Positions 6,005-9,044 of a stretch of 9,044 bases of DNA are shown piece after piece. The notes beneath the pieces are model-generated. The model was not told where the DNA came from, did no database searches, and was given only the letters and a program-made list of their open reading frames with translations. The stretch comes from Bacteroidales bacterium UBA5206 (GTDB lineage: Bacteria; Bacteroidota; Bacteroidia; Bacteroidales; Tenuifilaceae): contig DHVO01000193.1 of the NCBI GenBank assembly GCA_002412705.1, positions 326 to 9,369 of the forward strand, given 5' to 3'. The translations under genes and the position numbers were made by a program. Numbering within the stretch: position 1 is the first letter of the stretch; every line of letters starts with the position of its first letter.

Positions 6005-7245
6005 TACTACACAGCTTTAAGCTTTTCTGGAATCAGAAACGGAAGTTTACATACATTCTAATAGAGGTTTTTGCTCTTTACGTTATGCTGGTTCTTTGCT
6101 TTGCCTACATAGGACAAATGTTCTACAGGTACTCCCAAAAAGCGGGCTACGATTGGCACAACGTGGTTTCACTTGGGTTCGAAAAGATAGAAACGGGTGC
6201 CGATACGCTAGACTTTAACCAAGAGTATAGCATAGAGGCAAATGTTGGCGTTGCCCAAAATCAGCAAGAGACCGATGTTCCTTCTCTAATTGAGCAGCAG
6301 CTAATGGCTATTAAGGGTGTGCAGGGTGTTACGCGTGTAATTGAGGCTACTCCCTATTACCTAAGCATGTGGAGCTTAACCCTTAAGTATAACGATATAC
6401 ACTCAACGGCCGTTATCCACATTGCCGATGCCAACTACCAAAGCGTTATGAACTACCAAATGCTGGCGGGCCAGTGGTACACTGCTAGCATGGAAAAGGA
6501 GGTAATGCCCCCAATGGTTATTGATAGGCTCCTTGCCGAAAAGTTTTTTGGTAGTCCAGAAGTTGCGCTGGGCAAGGAGATAGTGTTTGAGGAGCGAAAC
6601 TTTAAAATTTGTGGTGTTTATGCCGATTATAAGCGTATGGAGAACGAGGACGTTTGGCCTAGTTTCTTTATTCCCATTTCGGCATACTCACGAGCCGATA
6701 TCCACATGCTTAGCTTCCTCATACGTTTTCAAAACAATGAGAACTACCCCTTTAAGGAGATAGAGCGTTCTGTTAACTCGGTAATTGACCCTCAACGCTG
6801 GGAGATTGCTTCGCTTAATAGCCTTGAGGCCATGCGCCAAGAGCTTATTAACAAGCAGCGTGTAGAACTTATCACGGTTGTTTTTGTGGGTGCAGTACTT
6901 CTTATTACCGCCCTCCTTGGTATTATTGGTATCTTCTCCTATACTATCAATAGGCGTAAGGCCGAGATTGGGCTACGCCGGGCAACAGGAGCAACGCTAA
7001 GCAGCATTTGGAAGCAGCTTCTTACCGAAATGCTAGTTATATCGGTTATTGCCATTATTCCAGCAATGCTTATCTTGATACAAATTCCCATTTTTGGAGA
7101 GTTTAACGAAAGTGCTAGTATAACCTTTATCTTTAGTATTTTTACAGTAGCCATTGTTCTTATTGTAATGATACTGGCAGCGGTGTTTTATCCAGCCTAC
7201 AAGGCATCGAGGGTTGAGCCCGCTTTGGCTTTAAAAGATGAGTAA
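6001..7245 (+). CDS. ABC transporter permease, FtsX/MacB family (second of pair)
   Basis: A 414-residue permease with the same layout as its upstream neighbour but clearly diverged in sequence. TM1 is at about 17-39, then a periplasmic MacB-PCD-like domain (about 40-285; YQMLAGQWYTAS at 152-163, RNFKICGVYADY at 199-210), and TM2 (about 290-313), TM3 (342-362) and TM4 (373-395). The coupling loop after TM2 reads NRRKAEIGLRRATGATLSSI (317-336), with the canonical IGLRRATGA core, and the C-terminus ends YPAYKASRVEPALALKDE. Two non-identical permeases next to one ATPase gene point to a heterodimeric transporter served by two copies of the ATPase. The start is fixed by the ATGA overlap and a strong SD. 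The stop lies 22 bases before my preferred regulator start, or overlaps an alternative regulator ATG at 7238. Confidence 0.92.
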   Translation: MILHSFKLFWNQKRKFTYILIEVFALYVMLVLCFAYIGQMFYRYSQKAGYDWHNVVSLGFEKIETGADTLDFNQEYSIEANVGVAQNQQETDVPSLIEQQLMAIKGVQGVTRVIEATPYYLSMWSLTLKYNDIHSTAVIHIADANYQSVMNYQMLAGQWYTASMEKEVMPPMVIDRLLAEKFFGSPEVALGKEIVFEERNFKICGVYADYKRMENEDVWPSFFIPISAYSRADIHMLSFLIRFQNNENYPFKEIERSVNSVIDPQRWEIASLNSLEAMRQELINKQRVELITVVFVGAVLLITALLGIIGIFSYTINRRKAEIGLRRATGATLSSIWKQLLTEMLVISVIAIIPAMLILIQIPIFGEFNESASITFIFSIFTVAIVLIVMILAAVFYPAYKASRVEPALALKDE

Positions 7246-7267
7246 CTTGCAACACTTAGGTTCTATA

Positions 7268-8665
7268 ATGAGTAGCTCTGCAGAAAATATATTGGTTGTT
7301 GATGATGATGAGGCCATTCTTTCATCACTCAAAATGCTTTTAACTAGGAATGGGCACGGTGTTTACACCTGCTCATCTCCTAGTGAGGCGGTTGACTATG
7401 TAAGGGCAAACACCCCTAAGCTGGTTTTGCTGGATATGAACTTTGGGCAGTCAACCAACGGCGAGGAGGGGATTGCCCTGCTGCGCAAGGTTAAGGTTTT
7501 TCAGCCCAACGTACCCGTAATCCTTATTACAGGATGGGGCTCAATTGCCCTTGCCGTGGAGGGAATGAAGTGTGGTGCGGCCGATTTTATTACCAAACCC
7601 TGGCAAAATGCCGTTCTGCTGGAGTCCATTGCAAACTCGCTTAAGCTAACCCAAAGTGTCCATTCCTTTACAAATGCCAATAGGGCTGAGCTGGATAAGC
7701 AGTTTAGGCTAACCTCCATTATTGGGGAGTCGCCAAAGATGCTGGATGTGCTGCGTACCGTTGGGCGCATTGCGCGTACCTCGGTGCCGGTTCTCATTAC
7801 GGGCGAGAGCGGAACGGGCAAGGAGCTTATTGCCGAGGCTATTCATGAGAATAGCGACAGGCGCGGCAAGCCCTTTGTTAAGGTGAACCTTGGTGGTATT
7901 GCATCGTCCCTTTTTGAGAGCGAGATGTTTGGCCACAAGAAGGGCGCCTTTACCGATGCCAAATCCGACCGGGTGGGCCGATTTGAGATGGCAAACAGTG
8001 GAACCATCTTTCTTGATGAGATTGGCGATTTGGACCTAGCCTCACAGGTTAAGCTGCTTCGGGTGCTACAGGAGCACACCTTCGAGGTGCTTGGCGATAG
8101 CCAAACCAAGCGGGTTGATGTTAGGGTGGTTTGTGCCACCAATCGCGATTTGCGCGCAATGGTTGAGCGGGGCGAGTTTCGCGAGGACTTATACTACCGT
8201 ATCAACCTAATAACCATAGCTGTTCCACCCCTGCGCGAGCGGCAAAACGATGTAACCCTTTTGGCAAAGCAGTTTTTGGCCAACGTGTGTGCCGAGCAGC
8301 GCGTATCGCAACAGGTTATGCTCTCTAGGCTTGCGCTGGAGTGGCTAAAGAAGCAACCCTTTGCGGGCAACGTTAGGGAGCTAAAGAACTTGGTTGAGCG
8401 CACGGTGCTTCTTTCTGGTGCCGATACTATTGAGGTTGAGCACCTAGCATCCAATCAGGTTGGGATACCCAAATCGGCTGTTGATATAACCATAAACTCA
8501 CCTGTGCTGCCCACAATTGATGAGATGGAGAAGGCGCTTATCCTAAAGGCCATGGATGCCTGTAACGGGAATATCTCGCAAATAGCCCGTATGCTGGGTT
8601 TAAGCAGGGGCGCCCTTTACCGCCGTTTCGATAAACATGGAATCCCCTATGAAGCTAAGGAGTAA
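7268..8665 (+). CDS. Sigma-54-dependent NtrC-family response regulator
   Basis: A 465-residue three-domain activator. The receiver domain (about 6-125) has acidic pocket D12-D13, phospho-acceptor D56 (LLDMNF), T88 and K110, and a Bacteroidota-style loop after D56. The AAA+ domain (about 148-390) has Walker A GESGTGKE (179-186), the sigma-54-contacting loop as GAFTDA (226-231) instead of GAFTGA, Walker B TIFLDE (246-251), arginine-finger region REDLYYR (305-311) and sensor II GNVREL (367-372). A Fis-type HTH lies at about 433-456 (NISQIARMLGLSRGALYRR). It would oligomerise when phosphorylated by the downstream kinase and activate RpoN promoters, most likely the operon's own. An ATG at 7238 adds ten residues (MSNLQHLGSI) and overlaps the permease stop by 8 bp. 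I prefer 7268 because it leaves the usual short leader before ILVVDDD, but this is not certain. Confidence 0.93.
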   Translation: MSSSAENILVVDDDEAILSSLKMLLTRNGHGVYTCSSPSEAVDYVRANTPKLVLLDMNFGQSTNGEEGIALLRKVKVFQPNVPVILITGWGSIALAVEGMKCGAADFITKPWQNAVLLESIANSLKLTQSVHSFTNANRAELDKQFRLTSIIGESPKMLDVLRTVGRIARTSVPVLITGESGTGKELIAEAIHENSDRRGKPFVKVNLGGIASSLFESEMFGHKKGAFTDAKSDRVGRFEMANSGTIFLDEIGDLDLASQVKLLRVLQEHTFEVLGDSQTKRVDVRVVCATNRDLRAMVERGEFREDLYYRINLITIAVPPLRERQNDVTLLAKQFLANVCAEQRVSQQVMLSRLALEWLKKQPFAGNVRELKNLVERTVLLSGADTIEVEHLASNQVGIPKSAVDITINSPVLPTIDEMEKALILKAMDACNGNISQIARMLGLSRGALYRRFDKHGIPYEAKE

Positions 8666-9044
8666 ATACCTTGTAAATACTGTAATCACCTATACCGTTT
8701 TTGCGGTGCTTGTGGGGTTGCTGTTTCCGGTGAATAAGTGGCTCTTCCTTGCTGGCGAGGCTCTTCTTATTGTCTCCCTCGCCGTGCACCTTTGGTTTTT
8801 TCGTTCGCTTTTCCAGCCCATTAGCAATATTACGCAGGGGGTTAGCTTGCTGCAGAATCAGGATTTTAATACTCGTTTAACCGAGACTGGCCAACCCGAT
8901 GTGGATGGTATAATAGTGGTTTACAATCGTATGGTGGAACTTTTGCGCCGCGAGCGCACTACCATTGAGGAGACCAACCTGTTTCTCGACCAGCTAATAA
9001 ACGCCTCACCTATGGGGATTATCACCCTCGATGCGCAGGGATGC
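8649..9044 (+). CDS. Sensor histidine kinase, N-terminal part (runs off window)
   Basis: Only the first 132 codons are present; the frame stays open to the last base. The protein starts MKLRSKYLVN, then two hydrophobic helices (about 9-26 and 31-51) joined by only about four residues (PVNK). A HAMP-like linker follows (about 52-104; QPISNITQGVSLL and YNRMVELLRRE are typical). The start of a PAS-like domain is visible from about 110 (FLDQLINASPMGIITLD). The HisKA and HATPase domains should lie beyond the window; this is inferred from architecture and from the overlap with the regulator gene. The ATG lies 17 bp inside the end of the regulator gene, so the two are co-translated and are almost surely cognate partners. 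The very short extracytoplasmic loop means no periplasmic sensor domain, like intramembrane-sensing kinases. Confidence 0.88.
   Translation, partial: MKLRSKYLVNTVITYTVFAVLVGLLFPVNKWLFLAGEALLIVSLAVHLWFFRSLFQPISNITQGVSLLQNQDFNTRLTETGQPDVDGIIVVYNRMVELLRRERTTIEETNLFLDQLINASPMGIITLDAQGC

Noticed and set aside
5043..7662. Extra TGTCCA copies at 5043-5048 and 7657-7662 as further regulator sites
   Set aside because: Each is an isolated six-base match inside a coding region without an inverted partner, as expected by chance.
7501..8454. Several minus-strand open frames of 75-106 codons opposite the regulator gene
   Set aside because: They overlap one another and a well-conserved NtrC-family gene, and have no domain-like sequence or start signals.

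Overview
The window looks like a chromosomal segment of a member of the Bacteroidota, probably class Bacteroidia. This rests on protein style, not on any database match. The NtrC-type regulator has the long loop after its phospho-Asp (MNFGQSTNGEEG) and a GAFTDA loop, both familiar from that phylum. The moderate GC content, mostly SD-less starts and the SRPBCC-GyrI protein also fit. All genes lie on the + strand.

Region 1 (1-1155): a heptamer tandem repeat at the left edge, then a stand-alone gene for a membrane-anchored SRPBCC plus GyrI-like protein (101-1105), closed by a strong intrinsic terminator (1126-1155).

Region 2 (1156-1318): a compact regulatory region. It holds, in order, a cluster of TGTCCA half-sites and palindromes (1185-1222), an exact IHF-consensus match (1247-1259, minus strand) and a -24/-12 sigma-54 promoter with the canonical GG-N10-GC spacing (1279-1294). 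This is the layout expected of an enhancer-dependent promoter.

Region 3 (1319-9044): a tightly packed seven-gene operon that runs off the right edge. It encodes a periplasmic adaptor (HlyD/MacA-like), a TolC-like outer-membrane factor, a MacB/LolD-like ABC ATPase, two different FtsX/MacB-type permeases, a sigma-54-dependent NtrC-family response regulator, and the first 132 codons of its partner histidine kinase. Junctions are +4, +33, +11, -4, about +22 (or -8) and -17 bp.

Together the genes describe a tripartite, ATP-driven exporter spanning both membranes with its own two-component system. The regulator encoded at the distal end is the obvious candidate to activate the sigma-54 promoter at the front, making a positive feedback loop. 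The kinase has two membrane helices joined by only about four residues, so it lacks a periplasmic sensor domain. That suggests it reads the signal in the membrane or from the transporter, as in BceS/BceAB-type systems, but here coupled to sigma-54 and a Gram-negative tripartite pump. The substrate cannot be told from sequence.
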